This document shows, piece by piece, positions 50,921-62,335 of a stretch of DNA of 64,000 nucleotides. The stretch covers positions 1 to 64,000 of the forward strand of contig QCKF01000005.1 in the NCBI GenBank assembly GCA_003215545.1, written 5' to 3'. The DNA is from Prochlorococcus sp. AG-409-L14. Lineage in GTDB: Bacteria; Cyanobacteriota; Cyanobacteriia; PCC-6307; Cyanobiaceae. The translations under genes and the position numbers were made by a program. Numbering within the stretch: position 1 is the first letter of the stretch; every line of letters starts with the position of its first letter. The notes beneath the pieces were generated by a model that did not search any database, was not told the origin of the DNA, and saw only the letters and a list, made by a program, of their open reading frames with translations.

Positions 50921-51444
50921 AGACCTAACTCTCGTCTATAAAAGGTTGGTGAACCTTCCCTGGAAAATTAATGCTGATCATCTCTATAAGTTAATTATAT
51001 TCGCAGCATAGAAGCCAATTGAAAGGAACAACGAATCAAGAATCTAAAAAAAGCTTAAGTAAACAAGAAAAAGAGGTATTCCAAAATAGAGCTGCTTTCG
51101 ACTCATTTGAACCAGAAGCAAAATCCAATGAGCTTTCTAAACCAGAAAGCTAATGTTCCTACGTATCAATCCATTGTGCCTTAAGCTATTCAAAAGGAAA
51201 CAGGTTGGTTTCGTATCCAAAAGCAAGCAGCAGGGATCTCTGTTCTTGATGTCATACCCACCCCCCCACAAGCGTATGTTGCTCCAAAACCAAACTTTTC
51301 CTAGTTCCTTGAGTCTTGGCTTATCTCAATCTCATATGGCCAAAAAGAACACAGATCAACTACTAATGGAGGAGATCGAAAAGAAAGCTGACCCTTTCTA
51401 TAGAACAATGAAAAATACTAGCCTTCATTTGGGCAATTAAAAAC

Positions 51445-52887
51445 ATGGCCAATCAAACCTCAGTAGCAGAAATTGTTTCAGAGCCATATAAATATGGCTT
51501 CGTAACAGATATAGAAACAGAGAAAATAGCTAAGGGCTTAAGCGAAGAAGTTATTCATCTAATATCAGCAAAAAAACAAGAGCCCAAATTCCTATTAGAC
51601 TTTAGATTAAAATCATACAGGCAATGGTTAAAAATGAAAGAGCCCAATTGGGCAGAATTAAAATATCCACCCATAGATTATCAAGATATAATCTATTATG
51701 CAGCACCTAAGCAAAACGAAAAGAAATCAAGCCTAAGTGAAGTAGATCCAAAGCTTTTAGAAACTTTTGATAAGCTAGGAATCCCAATAAGTGAGCAGAA
51801 AAGGCTATCTAATGTCGCAGTAGATGCAGTTTTTGACAGCGTATCAATAGCAACTACTTATAAAGAAAAGCTAGCAGAACATGGGGTAGCATTTTGTTCT
51901 ATAAGTGAAGCAATTGTCGAATATCCTGAACTAATTGAGAAGTATTTAGGCAGTGTTGTTCCTTTCAGCGATAATTTCTTTGCCGCTCTTAATTCTGCGG
52001 TATTTAGCGATGGCTCTTTTGTCTATATACCAAAGGGTGTAGATTGTCCAATGGAATTATCATCGTATTTTCGAATAAATTCAGGCGATATTGGTCAATT
52101 CGAACGTACATTAATTATTGCAGAAGAAGGTTCATCAGTAAGCTATCTCGAAGGATGTACAGCACCAATGTTTGATACCAATACTCTTCATGCAGCTGTA
52201 GTAGAACTCATAGCACTTAATGACTCATCCATTAAATACTCAACAGTACAAAACTGGTACTCAGGTAATGAAAAAGGTATAGGGGGTATTTATAATTTCG
52301 TCACCAAGCGTGGACACTGCCGAGGCAAAAGAAGTAAAATTAGCTGGTCTCAGGTTGAAACTGGTTCTGCAATTACTTGGAAATATCCAAGCTGTATTTT
52401 ACAAGGCGATCAATCTATTGGTGAGTTTTATTCTGTTGCTCTTACTAATAACAAGCAAAAAGCAGATACTGGTACAAAGATGATACATATTGGCGAAAAT
52501 ACTCGTTCCACAATAGTTAGCAAAGGGATTAGTGCGGGTCAATCAAGTAACAGCTATCGCGGCCTTGTACAAATTGGACCAAAGGCATCGGGAGCCAAAA
52601 ATTATAGTCAATGCGATTCTATGTTGATTGGTGATCAAGCAGAAGCCAATACATACCCTTATATTCGTTCACAACAGCCAGAATCAAGCATTGAACACGA
52701 AGCTAGTACATGCCGTATTTCAGAAGACCAATTATTCTATTTACAAAGTAGAGGGATAGGCTTCGAAGAAGCAGTATCAATGATGGTAAGTGGTTTCTGC
52801 AGAGATGTCTTCAATCAATTACCAATGGAATTTGCTGCAGAAGCTGACAAACTTCTTGCATTAAAACTTGAGGGTTCTGTAGGTTGA
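51445..52887 (+). CDS. sufB: SufB Fe-S assembly protein
   Basis: [65 protein letters not shown]. Confidence 0.96.
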   Translation: MANQTSVAEIVSEPYKYGFVTDIETEKIAKGLSEEVIHLISAKKQEPKFLLDFRLKSYRQWLKMKEPNWAELKYPPIDYQDIIYYAAPKQNEKKSSLSEVDPKLLETFDKLGIPISEQKRLSNVAVDAVFDSVSIATTYKEKLAEHGVAFCSISEAIVEYPELIEKYLGSVVPFSDNFFAALNSAVFSDGSFVYIPKGVDCPMELSSYFRINSGDIGQFERTLIIAEEGSSVSYLEGCTAPMFDTNTLHAAVVELIALNDSSIKYSTVQNWYSGNEKGIGGIYNFVTKRGHCRGKRSKISWSQVETGSAITWKYPSCILQGDQSIGEFYSVALTNNKQKADTGTKMIHIGENTRSTIVSKGISAGQSSNSYRGLVQIGPKASGAKNYSQCDSMLIGDQAEANTYPYIRSQQPESSIEHEASTCRISEDQLFYLQSRGIGFEEAVSMMVSGFCRDVFNQLPMEFAAEADKLLALKLEGSVG

Positions 52888-52957
52888 TGCATTATCAAAA
52901 TGCTCAATACTCAAAGCACCTTACAGATCAATTTTAAAACTTCCTCTTTCTTCTGAC

Positions 52958-53749
52958 GTGATCCGCGAAAACTCCGAATTGCTGATTGAAATCACTGACC
53001 TTCACGCGTCTGTTGAAGATCAACCAATATTGAATGGTGTCAACTTAAAAATTAAAGCTGGAGAGATCCACGCAATAATGGGTAGGAATGGCAGTGGGAA
53101 AAGTACTCTTTCAAAAGTTATTGCTGGGCATCCAGCTTACAAAGTAACCTCTGGGTCTATAAGTTTCCAAGGTATAAATCTACTTGAACTGGAGCCTGAG
53201 GATAGAGCAAGGCAAGGAATCTTTCTGGGTTTTCAATACCCAATAGAAATTCCAGGTGTTAGTAATCTTGAATTTCTTAGAGTAGCAACCAATAGTAGGC
53301 GTAAACAACTTTCTCACGAAGAACTAGATACTTTTGAATTTGAGGATGTAGTTCGAGAAAAATTAAAAATTGTGCAAATGGATGAGGCATTTTTAAATCG
53401 TAGCGTCAATGAAGGTTTCTCAGGTGGCGAGAAAAAAAGAAATGAGATATTACAAATGGCATTACTAGAGCCAATGGTTTCCATTTTAGATGAAACAGAT
53501 TCAGGGCTAGATATAGATGCTTTACAAATAGTTGCTGCTGGTGTGAACAAATTGGCAAAGGCTGAAACTGCAACACTTTTAATTACTCATTATCAAAGAC
53601 TTCTTAATGAAATAACGCCTGATTTTGTTCATGTGATGGCAGCAGGGAAGATACTCAAGACAGGCAATAAAGATCTGGCCCTAGAACTAGAAACCTCTGG
53701 CTATGAATGGGTTGATCAAGAAATAAAGAATGAGGCTGGGAATTCATGA
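52958..53749 (+). CDS. sufC: SufC Fe-S assembly ATPase
   Basis: [54 protein letters not shown]. Confidence 0.96.
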   Translation: MIRENSELLIEITDLHASVEDQPILNGVNLKIKAGEIHAIMGRNGSGKSTLSKVIAGHPAYKVTSGSISFQGINLLELEPEDRARQGIFLGFQYPIEIPGVSNLEFLRVATNSRRKQLSHEELDTFEFEDVVREKLKIVQMDEAFLNRSVNEGFSGGEKKRNEILQMALLEPMVSILDETDSGLDIDALQIVAAGVNKLAKAETATLLITHYQRLLNEITPDFVHVMAAGKILKTGNKDLALELETSGYEWVDQEIKNEAGNS

Positions 53750-54987
53750 AGGCTTCTTATAAACAATGGTTAACATCACTACCACAGCCAAGTGGACTAT
53801 TAGAAGCAATTCAAAGAAAAAGTAGAAAAGCACTCTTAGATATGGAAATAAAGTTAATAGAAGATGATTCATGGCGTTTAACTAATAGAAAACAATTAGA
53901 GAATCTTCTCAAACTTCCATTAGATAATTCAAAAGCAAAGCAAGAAATAAATACCAATAAAGGACTTGCAAGACTTCCCAGTAAAGGCTTTAGACTTGAC
54001 CTAAATGGAAAGAGTAATTGCTTTGACCAAGATAAACTACCCACTGGATTTAGTGTATTGAATTCAAAAGAAATAAAAACTTTCATTGAAAATCAATCTA
54101 AGAATAATATCAACCCAGAACACTGGTCTATAGCAATTAACAATGCTTCCAGCAATCACATAATAGGTTTAAGAATAAAAGGGAATGATATTCCAGCATT
54201 GGAATTAGTTATGCAGGCCAAAGAAAAAGAGTTTATTCCTACAAGAATTCTAATAATTATTGAAGATAAAAGCGATTTGGAATTACTAGAAGTTCTTGTT
54301 GGCGCAAATAAATCAGGTCAAAGCCATATGATTGATATATACTTAGGGAAAGAGTCGAAGCTACAACATGGATTAATATGCTCTGGTAGAAGTGAATCCA
54401 ACTTTCTTGCAAATGTAATAGTAAATCAGGAAGCCTTTAGCACTTATAACTTCACTTCAGTTCAATATGGCTACGAGCTAGGAAGATTAGAAACTCATAT
54501 AAATCAAAAGGATGGTAATGCCAAAACAAATTTAAATGGTCTACAGGTTTCTACTGGAAATGAACAATTAGCCACATATTCAAAAATTCACTTTAATGGA
54601 CCTGAAGGCCACTTTGATCAATTGCAGAAAAGTACTGCTTCAAAAAAATCTCATTGCATTTTTCATGGTTCAATTAATGTTCCTAAAATCGCACAACAAA
54701 CAAATGCATCTCAGCTAAGTAAAAATTTACTTCTATCTAAAAGAGCTAAAATTGATACAAAACCCGAATTAAAGATAATTGCTGATGATGTTAAATGTAC
54801 TCATGGAGCAACTATTAGTCAATTGCAAGAAGATGAGATTTTCTACCTTCGTAGTAGAGGAATCTCAGCAAAACAAGCAACTAGTTTGTTGATAGAAGGT
54901 TATTGCAAAGAAATACTAGAATCATTACCTGTAGAAGCAAGTCGCTGGGGAATACTTACTCAAATCCTCACATCTATTCAAGAATGA
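53746..54987 (+). CDS. sufD: SufD Fe-S assembly protein
   Basis: [39 protein letters not shown]; in suf order. Confidence 0.93.
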   Translation: MKASYKQWLTSLPQPSGLLEAIQRKSRKALLDMEIKLIEDDSWRLTNRKQLENLLKLPLDNSKAKQEINTNKGLARLPSKGFRLDLNGKSNCFDQDKLPTGFSVLNSKEIKTFIENQSKNNINPEHWSIAINNASSNHIIGLRIKGNDIPALELVMQAKEKEFIPTRILIIIEDKSDLELLEVLVGANKSGQSHMIDIYLGKESKLQHGLICSGRSESNFLANVIVNQEAFSTYNFTSVQYGYELGRLETHINQKDGNAKTNLNGLQVSTGNEQLATYSKIHFNGPEGHFDQLQKSTASKKSHCIFHGSINVPKIAQQTNASQLSKNLLLSKRAKIDTKPELKIIADDVKCTHGATISQLQEDEIFYLRSRGISAKQATSLLIEGYCKEILESLPVEASRWGILTQILTSIQE

Positions 54988-56240
54988 AGGTTCCAATACC
55001 AAACTTAGCAGATCAAACAAGAGGAGATTTTCCACTCTTTGAGGAAGCTTTTACAAACAAAAAAAAACTTATCTATCTTGACCATGCAGCCACAAGCCAA
55101 AAACCCTATAAAGTAATCAAGGCTTTAAGTAATTATTACAGCTATAACAACGCGAATGTTCATAGAGGTGCACATCAATTAAGCGCAAAAGCCACTGAAG
55201 ACTTTGAAACAGCTAGGCATATAACTTCAAATTTTCTCAATGCATCAACTCCAAAGGAGATTATATTTACAAGGAATGCAACTGAGGCAATTAACCTAGT
55301 TGCAAATACCTGGGGAGACTCTCAAATAGAAGAAAAAGATGAAATACTAATTTCTTTAATGGAGCATCACAGCAATATCGTTCCTTGGCAATTGTTAGCT
55401 AAGCGAACAGGATGTATCTTACGCTATGTAGCAATAACACCAAATGGAGAATTAGACATAGATGACTTTCGAGAAAAACTATCCAACAAAACTCGATTAG
55501 TAAGTCTTGTACATATCAGCAATTCACTTGGTTGCTGTAATCCGATTTCTGAAATTACAGAGCTAGCTCACAAAAATGGATCATTGGTGCTAATTGATGC
55601 GTGCCAATCATTAGCGCATCAACCTGTCGATGTATCCACACTTAATATAGATTTTTTAGCTGGATCATCCCATAAGTTATGTGGACCAACGGGCATGGGT
55701 TTTCTGTGGGGTCGTGAAAAAATTCTCGAAGAAATTCCGCCATTTCTAGGTGGGGGAGAAATGATTCAAGATGTTTTTCTTGATAAAGCCTACTGGGCAG
55801 ATCTACCACACAAATTTGAAGCAGGTACTCCTGCTATTGGAGAAGCAATTGGAATGGGTTCCGCATTAACCTATCTAAAAGAAATAGGACTAGAAAAAAT
55901 TTATGAATGGGAAAGATTACTAACTGAATACCTTTTATGTAACTTAGAAAAAATAAACGGCTTAAAAATATTAGGACCAAAATTCAATGAAAACAAAGAC
56001 CGTGGAAGTCTGGCAACATTTTATTTAGATGATATACATGCTAATGACATAGCTGAATTACTAGATACCAATGGTATCTGCATAAGAAGTGGACACCATT
56101 GTTGCCAGCCATTACACAGGCATTACAATCTTTCAGGCACCGCAAGAGCAAGCTTGAGCTTCACAACTACTTTTCAAGAAATAGATTATTTTATAGATGA
56201 ACTTCAATCAACTATTTCTTTCTTAAGACAAAATAGCTAG
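54984..56240 (+). CDS. sufS: SufS cysteine desulfurase
   Basis: LDHAATSQKP; AGSSHKLCGPTGMGFLWG; RSGHHCCQPLH. ATGA overlap with sufD; ATG 54984 (MKVPIPN) preferred over 54903. Confidence 0.95.
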   Translation: MKVPIPNLADQTRGDFPLFEEAFTNKKKLIYLDHAATSQKPYKVIKALSNYYSYNNANVHRGAHQLSAKATEDFETARHITSNFLNASTPKEIIFTRNATEAINLVANTWGDSQIEEKDEILISLMEHHSNIVPWQLLAKRTGCILRYVAITPNGELDIDDFREKLSNKTRLVSLVHISNSLGCCNPISEITELAHKNGSLVLIDACQSLAHQPVDVSTLNIDFLAGSSHKLCGPTGMGFLWGREKILEEIPPFLGGGEMIQDVFLDKAYWADLPHKFEAGTPAIGEAIGMGSALTYLKEIGLEKIYEWERLLTEYLLCNLEKINGLKILGPKFNENKDRGSLATFYLDDIHANDIAELLDTNGICIRSGHHCCQPLHRHYNLSGTARASLSFTTTFQEIDYFIDELQSTISFLRQNS

Positions 56241-58202
56241 TTAAAGTTCTAGATGTTTATTAAAGAAACGCTCAGTTTCATTTAATACCTTTATTTTTAC
56301 CGTTCCATCACGAAAGCCGTGACCTTCATCTGGAAAATCATGCAATTCCACTGGTAGATTCTTAAGCTTCAACTGAGACACTATTGATAATGTCTGTTGT
56401 GGCAAAACAACCTTATCCTTTAAACCCTGAAAGAAAATAACAGGGCAATTTATATTCTTAAAATGATTAATAGGGGATCTTTCTTCATAACTAGACATAT
56501 CACGATCCAATTTACCTACAAGAGAATCCAAATAACCAGCTTCAAATCGATGTGTTTCTTGACTCATAGATTTCAAATCACTAACTGCATATCGACAGGC
56601 AGCAACACTGAATACATCGGTAAAACATAAACAGGCCAATGTTGTAAATCCTCCAGCACTGCCGCCCTCAATTGCAATACGTTTTTCATCAGCTTTACCC
56701 TCTGCAATTAAAGCTTTCGCTGCCGCTGCACAATCAAAAACATCCACTTTACCCCAACCTAATAGCAATCTGTCTCGATAAGCACGGCCAAATCCAGTAG
56801 ATCCTCCATAATTCACATCTACAACTCCCCAACCCCTAGAAGTCCAAAACTGAATTCCCAGATTCAAAGAATTAGAAGCCATAGCAGTTGGTCCACTGTG
56901 ACTTTTAACTAATAAAGGTGCTGGCCGAGTCGTATTATTCTTTGGAGGGTAATACCAAGCATGTGTTGGCCTATCAAGATAACCCTTAAACCAAAAATCT
57001 TGTGCAATACTAATTTCATAATCTTGCAAAATAGTCTCTTTAATAGTCATATGTTGCCAATGATTATCCTTTAAGTCTATCTCCAATATGCCAGAAGATG
57101 TAAAACAATTACTTGCAATAGCAACTGCTCTATAAGCATTAGAATCTATACCTGAAATAGAATCAAAAGGTTGATCCAAATCTTTTATTAAACCGTTATT
57201 ACTCAAAAGTTGCAATCTCCACCTACCACGATAACAATTAGCAGAAAGTATTTTCTTACCAGCCGAACTATTAGTACACATCCCAAACACCCATTGAGGT
57301 AAACCTGTCTCAGCATCCATAGGCCAAAGGTTTTTCCATAAAACTTCTTGGTTAAACTCAATTTTTTGACTGGTTATACTCAAATTCCACCATCCATTGG
57401 TATCTTCAGAAACTGCAAGCTGTCCATTTGGCATCCAAAATGGCTGAAAAATAGAAATTTTTTCTAGATCTTTATTTCTACTACCAAGTAATAAACGTTT
57501 TTGAGTAATCTCTCCAGAATCATCAAAAGAACCCCACCATAATTCACTTGCATCCCAGGGCATATCAGTTTTAGACCATTCAATCCACACCAATTGATCT
57601 TGATTTGGACTTAAAGAAGCATAGCCAACAAAATCGTTGGGTACATGGATAATTCTTGGATTTTGGTTTTCTTTTGCCAATGAAAAAGCTACCAAATAAT
57701 CCTTTTCATCAATCTCCATAACTCCAATCCATCTATTTCTAGTCAAATCAAGAAATCCATCTGCCAAAGAAAAAGAAGCTTTAGAAGATAAAGCAATAGG
57801 CTCCTGACATGCAATTAAACTTACTTGTTGTTGTTCTTTAGTATTTTCTAAACCTTCAAAACTTTGCATCCATAGCCTGCCATCCTGATCATCAATCCAT
57901 GTAATTAATAATTGACTTCCTTTTTTCGCTATTGCAAGGGCACCACCACCATAAGAATGCACTCTGGTTCGTAAATTAATTGGTGAGGGAGTCAGCTCAA
58001 TAGGGACTAATCCCTTTAAACCCCAAGGTCTTATCAAGGCTGTTGTTCGACCACCTTCTTCAGGCCTCTGCTCGAGCCAAAGTACCCAATCACCAATCAA
58101 ACGAGGTTCCTTGAGAATTGGCATGCCACCGAGCACCTTTGCAGCAGAGAGCGGGTGGACTAATTTGTTCGAGTGGGGAAGCATATTAGAGTTGCGAATC
58201 AT
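56241..58202 (-). CDS. S9-family prolyl oligopeptidase-like peptidase
   Basis: VNYGGSTGFGRAYRDRL; IEGGSAGGFTTLACL; FFQGLKDKVVLPQQ; DEGHGFRD. Confidence 0.92.
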   Translation of the reverse strand: MIRNSNMLPHSNKLVHPLSAAKVLGGMPILKEPRLIGDWVLWLEQRPEEGGRTTALIRPWGLKGLVPIELTPSPINLRTRVHSYGGGALAIAKKGSQLLITWIDDQDGRLWMQSFEGLENTKEQQQVSLIACQEPIALSSKASFSLADGFLDLTRNRWIGVMEIDEKDYLVAFSLAKENQNPRIIHVPNDFVGYASLSPNQDQLVWIEWSKTDMPWDASELWWGSFDDSGEITQKRLLLGSRNKDLEKISIFQPFWMPNGQLAVSEDTNGWWNLSITSQKIEFNQEVLWKNLWPMDAETGLPQWVFGMCTNSSAGKKILSANCYRGRWRLQLLSNNGLIKDLDQPFDSISGIDSNAYRAVAIASNCFTSSGILEIDLKDNHWQHMTIKETILQDYEISIAQDFWFKGYLDRPTHAWYYPPKNNTTRPAPLLVKSHSGPTAMASNSLNLGIQFWTSRGWGVVDVNYGGSTGFGRAYRDRLLLGWGKVDVFDCAAAAKALIAEGKADEKRIAIEGGSAGGFTTLACLCFTDVFSVAACRYAVSDLKSMSQETHRFEAGYLDSLVGKLDRDMSSYEERSPINHFKNINCPVIFFQGLKDKVVLPQQTLSIVSQLKLKNLPVELHDFPDEGHGFRDGTVKIKVLNETERFFNKHLEL

Positions 58203-58266
58203 GATTAGGTTTTATAAAAAAAGCTTTAAATGATTACAATTAATAACGTCATGACGAGAATTATCC

Positions 58267-58869
58267 TTGGCTAGAAGCTTCGCTCAACTTGCACTCAATG
58301 CAGAGAAAAACAAAGGATCGATAGCTGTAGCTAAAGAACCCATTGAAAACCCACCCCTTGAGATACATACTCTAGGGAACAAGGTTTTACGTCAACCTGC
58401 AAAACGAATAAGCAAAGTAGATGATTCGATCAGAGAACTAGTTAAAAATATGCTGAGAAGCATGTACTCTGCAAAAGGTATTGGACTAGCGGCACCACAA
58501 GTAGGAATAGATAAGGAGCTCTTAGTAATAGACTTAGATTTAGAAAACCCAACAACCCCTCCACTTGTTCTTATTAATCCGAAAATCATTTCAACAAGTG
58601 CCAGCTTAGAAACATATGAAGAAGGCTGCTTAAGTATTCCAGGGGTATATCTTGATGTTGTAAGACCAGCAGCAATTAAAATTAGCTATCGAGATGAAAT
58701 GGGTAGGCCCAGAAAAATGAACGCAGATGGACTTACTGGAAGATGCATTCAACATGAAATGGATCATCTAAATGGAGTACTTTTTGTTGATAGGGTAACT
58801 TCAGATGAAGATCTGAACCGAGAATTAAAAGAACATGGTTTCAATAGGAATCATGTAAATAAAATCTAA
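58267..58869 (+). CDS. def: Peptide deformylase
   Basis: GIGLAAPQVG, EEGCLSIPG, QHEMDHLNG. Confidence 0.96.
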   Translation: MARSFAQLALNAEKNKGSIAVAKEPIENPPLEIHTLGNKVLRQPAKRISKVDDSIRELVKNMLRSMYSAKGIGLAAPQVGIDKELLVIDLDLENPTTPPLVLINPKIISTSASLETYEEGCLSIPGVYLDVVRPAAIKISYRDEMGRPRKMNADGLTGRCIQHEMDHLNGVLFVDRVTSDEDLNRELKEHGFNRNHVNKI

Positions 58870-58984
58870 ATGAAAATTTTAATTTTTCTAGACTTAGTTG
58901 AAAGAGTATTGATTCAACGGCAGTAGTATTTTAAGCAGATTTAAAAAATTAGATTAAAATCGTAAAAGTCCACTTAAAAAAAGC

Positions 58985-59326
58985 ATGTCTAATAAAACAG
59001 TATTTGGCAAGATAATTGACGGAGAGATTCCATGTGAGGAATTATATAGAGATGAGTTTTGTCTTGCATTTCGCGACATCCAACCGCAAGCACCAGTTCA
59101 TATTCTGGTAATACCAATCAAACCACTGGAAAGTCTAAAGTCCATACAAGAAGAAGACCAAGAATTGCTAGGGCATTTATTAATGACAGCTTCTAAAATT
59201 GCACAAAAAGAAGGACTTGAAAATTGGCGAACAGTCATCAATACTGGAGAAAAAGCAGGACAAACAGTCTTTCATCTACATATACACATAATAGGAGGAA
59301 GAGAACTAAAATGGCCTCCAGGTTAA
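58985..59326 (+). CDS. HIT-family hydrolase
   Basis: FGKIIDGEIPCEELYRDEFCLAFRDIQPQAPVHILVIPIKP; GQTVFHLHIHIIGGR. Confidence 0.95.
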   Translation: MSNKTVFGKIIDGEIPCEELYRDEFCLAFRDIQPQAPVHILVIPIKPLESLKSIQEEDQELLGHLLMTASKIAQKEGLENWRTVINTGEKAGQTVFHLHIHIIGGRELKWPPG

Positions 59327-59485
59327 ATGAAAATTCAGAGCTATTCTTCTTTGTATGCACAAGAAAATAAGGCATACAAAAATTATAGGCAAAAGGATGC
59401 TAATTTCTAAACAAGTTTTTCCAATAAAAGCTTGCTTATTCCAATATTGGAGGGACCCTATAAGCATAAGAAGCAAAATAAAGCC

Positions 59486-59779
59486 ATGAGCAATAATCCA
59501 AACAACAATTCCAAGAAATTGGAGATCAAGAAACAAACGCCTTGGTTCTCAACCTCAGAACTCCTAGAATATCTAGGAATAACTAGTGAAGATTTAGACC
59601 TTCAACTCAAATATTTAACAAAAAATATACATTATAGATATGAAAAAGATGGGGATCCACAGAGCCAGGTTCTTTGGAGAGTAGATCTAATAGATGAGCT
59701 CCTTTGCCTACCGATTCCTCCACTAGAGCGAGAGGCTATGCTCAAAGCAATAAATAATCACATTACTTGTAATGAATAA
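59486..59779 (+). CDS. Hypothetical protein
   Basis: STSELLEYLGITSEDLDLQLKYLTKNIHYRYEKDGDPQSQVLWRVDLIDELL; ATG 59486 (MSNNPNNN) chosen over 59432. Confidence 0.6.
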   Translation: MSNNPNNNSKKLEIKKQTPWFSTSELLEYLGITSEDLDLQLKYLTKNIHYRYEKDGDPQSQVLWRVDLIDELLCLPIPPLEREAMLKAINNHITCNE

Positions 59780-59889
59780 GCTAGTTTAATTATTTTTCAA
59801 AGGTATAGTTTAGCTTTATTTTCTGAAATAAATTCAAGTCACCTCTTTTCTTGATTAGGATAGAATTATTAGAGATATATACAAAATGA

Positions 59890-60105
59890 ATGACCGAGGC
59901 AGACAAAGTCTATTTATACGATAAGCAGAAACAAATAATACACCCCCTAATCAAAGCCGATGCTCGTACAAAACCTCTTTGGAGAAAGCTATTTTGGACT
60001 ACTGGAAAGGACTCTGATGAATACAAGGCTGGCTGTATAGATATTTTTAAAGATAATTTTCCCAGCAAATATCAAGACTTAATTAGTCTAAAAAAAAATT
60101 ACTAA
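59890..60105 (+). CDS. Hypothetical small protein
   Basis: 71-aa ORF with ATG start and coding-like composition. Confidence 0.55.
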   Translation: MTEADKVYLYDKQKQIIHPLIKADARTKPLWRKLFWTTGKDSDEYKAGCIDIFKDNFPSKYQDLISLKKNY

Positions 60106-60252
60106 TAAGTATTTTTTATACAGTCTCAATAAAGCTGGTAGAGGAACAAAGGCAAAGTGTTTTTCAATTCCTCTTCTAGACGAATCAGACTCAAGAGAAA
60201 TTGAGTCAATATGATATACGCAACTTTTAAAATAATGCCCTTTAATACTCAA
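60088..60252 (-). CDS. Candidate unlisted 54-aa protein
   Basis: TTG-start ORF LSIKGHYFKSCVYHIDSISLESDSSRRGIEKHFAFVPLPALLRLYKKYLLVIFF*. Confidence 0.4.
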   Translation of the reverse strand: MSIKGHYFKSCVYHIDSISLESDSSRRGIEKHFAFVPLPALLRLYKKYLLVIFF

Positions 60253-60335
60253 AATATCTTAAACTAAAGCATCAATACTCTTTAAGGTATTTTCTATGCA
60301 GACTAGTATTTTAAATAAATATCTGTGATATAGCT

Positions 60336-62324
60336 ATGGTTATCTCAAGATCTCAAAAGCTAAATGGACTAACCATACAACTTGGAAAACTTCGACGTTT
60401 AGCTCAGCCTTTTTTTCTTCCACTTGACCAAGCAAGTGGATGGCAATTTATATGGCTACTAATATCTCTACTTTTCTGTGTTGGAGGACTAGTTTTAATA
60501 TCTCTAACTGGGATATTAGAGATTTTACAAAACATTCAGCCTATTTTAGCTAAAAAATATTTTGGTGGTGTAATAGCAACAACAACAAGTATATGGTCAA
60601 GTTCTCTAGGATGGCTATTCTCAGGACTATTCTTAACTGGGCTAATCAGCTTTTTTAGCTATAAGCAACAACTTCGAGGGAAAAGATGGATCCATTGGTT
60701 ACTTCTAGGCGTGATTGTTCTTATGCTTTTAGCAGTTAATGGTATTAATGCAGGTATAGGTTTTATTGCAAGAGATCTAACTAATGCACTAGTTGACAAA
60801 CAAGAAGAAAGTTTCTATAGGATTCTTGGAATCTATGCATGTTGTTTTATAATCGCACTTCCTATTAGAGTCTCACAAATCTTCTTTACATATAAACTAG
60901 GTCTTATCTGGCGGGAATGGCTCTCTAATAGTCTTATAATTGACTATATGAATAATAAGGCATATTATATTCTAAATCCAAATGACGAAGAAGAGACGGA
61001 TGTTGACAACCCAGATCAACGTATTAGCGATGATACTCGTGCCTTTACTGGACAAAGTCTCCAATTCACACTTGGTATATTTGACGCTTTTTTAACATTT
61101 TCACTTAATATTATTATACTTTGGACAATTAGCAAGACACTTACTTGGTCACTTTTTGGCTACGCTGCATTTGCAACTAGTATCTTAGTTATTGCTGGAA
61201 GAAATCTTGTTAAAATTGATTTTGATCAATTGCGATATGAAGCAGATTTTCGCTATGGTCTTGTTCATGTAAGAGACAATGCTGAATCCATAGCATTTTA
61301 CTCAGGGGAGGAGCCAGAAAGAATTGAAACTCAACGTCGACTTAATGAAGTAGTTAGAAATTTCAACCTTCTCATAATTTGGAGAGTCATAATAGATGTA
61401 ATGAGAAGATCAATTAATTACGCTGGAAACTTTTTTCCATACTTAATTATGGCAATTCCATATTTTCTCGGAGAGATTGACTATGGAAGATTTATACAGG
61501 CTAGTTTCGCATTTAGTATGGTTGAAGGATCTTTATTTTTTATAGTCAATCAAATTGAAGAACTAGCAAAATTCACTGCTGGTATTAGTCGATTGGAAGG
61601 ATTTCAGTCAAAGGTAGAACAGCTAAATCATAAAATGCCAGATCAGACAAATAAAATAATAGAGAATAATAATTCAATTCTCATACAAAATGCTGACCTC
61701 TATCCACCTGGAAATAATCAGCCAATAATACGTGATCTCAATATCAATGTAGAACATAATGATAAGATTTTAGTAGTTGGACCATCTGGTAGTGGAAAGA
61801 CGTCACTTCTGAGAATGATAAGTGGATTATGGCAACCACTAAATGGAAAAATAGAAAAGCCCAATGCAGGTGAATTATTATTTATTCCTCAAAAACCATA
61901 TATGTTATTAGGATCACTAAGAGAACAATTGTGCTATCCAGCAGAAGAAAATAAATTCCGTGATGACCAACTAAAAGCAGTCCTCGATCAAGTAAATCTT
62001 CAAACCCTGTTAGATCGCTATCCAGATTTAGATGTTAAGCAAGATTGGCCAAGAATACTCTCACTTGGTGAACAACAGCGCCTGGCATTTGGCAGACTTC
62101 TTTTAAATGCGCCAAGATTCGCCGTCTTGGATGAAGCAACTAGCGCACTTGATGTCAAAACTGAAAAACACCTTTATAAGTTGCTAGAAAAGCGAGATCT
62201 TGCTGTAATTAGTGTTGGACATCGCCCAACTCTTATAGAATTCCATACATCAGTGCTTGAATTGGTCGGAGACGGTAAATGGCGTCTTATGCCCACTTCA
62301 AGCTATAAATTTGAACGATCCTGA
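60336..62324 (+). CDS. SbmA/BacA-like (ABCD-type) ABC transporter, fused permease-ATPase
   Basis: Membrane domain with DNPDQRISDDTRAFTGQSL; GPSGSGKTSLLRMISGLW; LSLGEQQRLAFGRLLLNAPRFAVLDEATSALD. Confidence 0.92.
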   Translation: MVISRSQKLNGLTIQLGKLRRLAQPFFLPLDQASGWQFIWLLISLLFCVGGLVLISLTGILEILQNIQPILAKKYFGGVIATTTSIWSSSLGWLFSGLFLTGLISFFSYKQQLRGKRWIHWLLLGVIVLMLLAVNGINAGIGFIARDLTNALVDKQEESFYRILGIYACCFIIALPIRVSQIFFTYKLGLIWREWLSNSLIIDYMNNKAYYILNPNDEEETDVDNPDQRISDDTRAFTGQSLQFTLGIFDAFLTFSLNIIILWTISKTLTWSLFGYAAFATSILVIAGRNLVKIDFDQLRYEADFRYGLVHVRDNAESIAFYSGEEPERIETQRRLNEVVRNFNLLIIWRVIIDVMRRSINYAGNFFPYLIMAIPYFLGEIDYGRFIQASFAFSMVEGSLFFIVNQIEELAKFTAGISRLEGFQSKVEQLNHKMPDQTNKIIENNNSILIQNADLYPPGNNQPIIRDLNINVEHNDKILVVGPSGSGKTSLLRMISGLWQPLNGKIEKPNAGELLFIPQKPYMLLGSLREQLCYPAEENKFRDDQLKAVLDQVNLQTLLDRYPDLDVKQDWPRILSLGEQQRLAFGRLLLNAPRFAVLDEATSALDVKTEKHLYKLLEKRDLAVISVGHRPTLIEFHTSVLELVGDGKWRLMPTSSYKFERS

Positions 62325-62335
62325 GATGGTTTCCT

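Noticed and set aside
51153-51440. Plus ORF of 95 aa before sufB as an intact gene
   Set aside because: Composition is poor at its N-terminus and adjacent frames look more coding; treated as possible relic instead.
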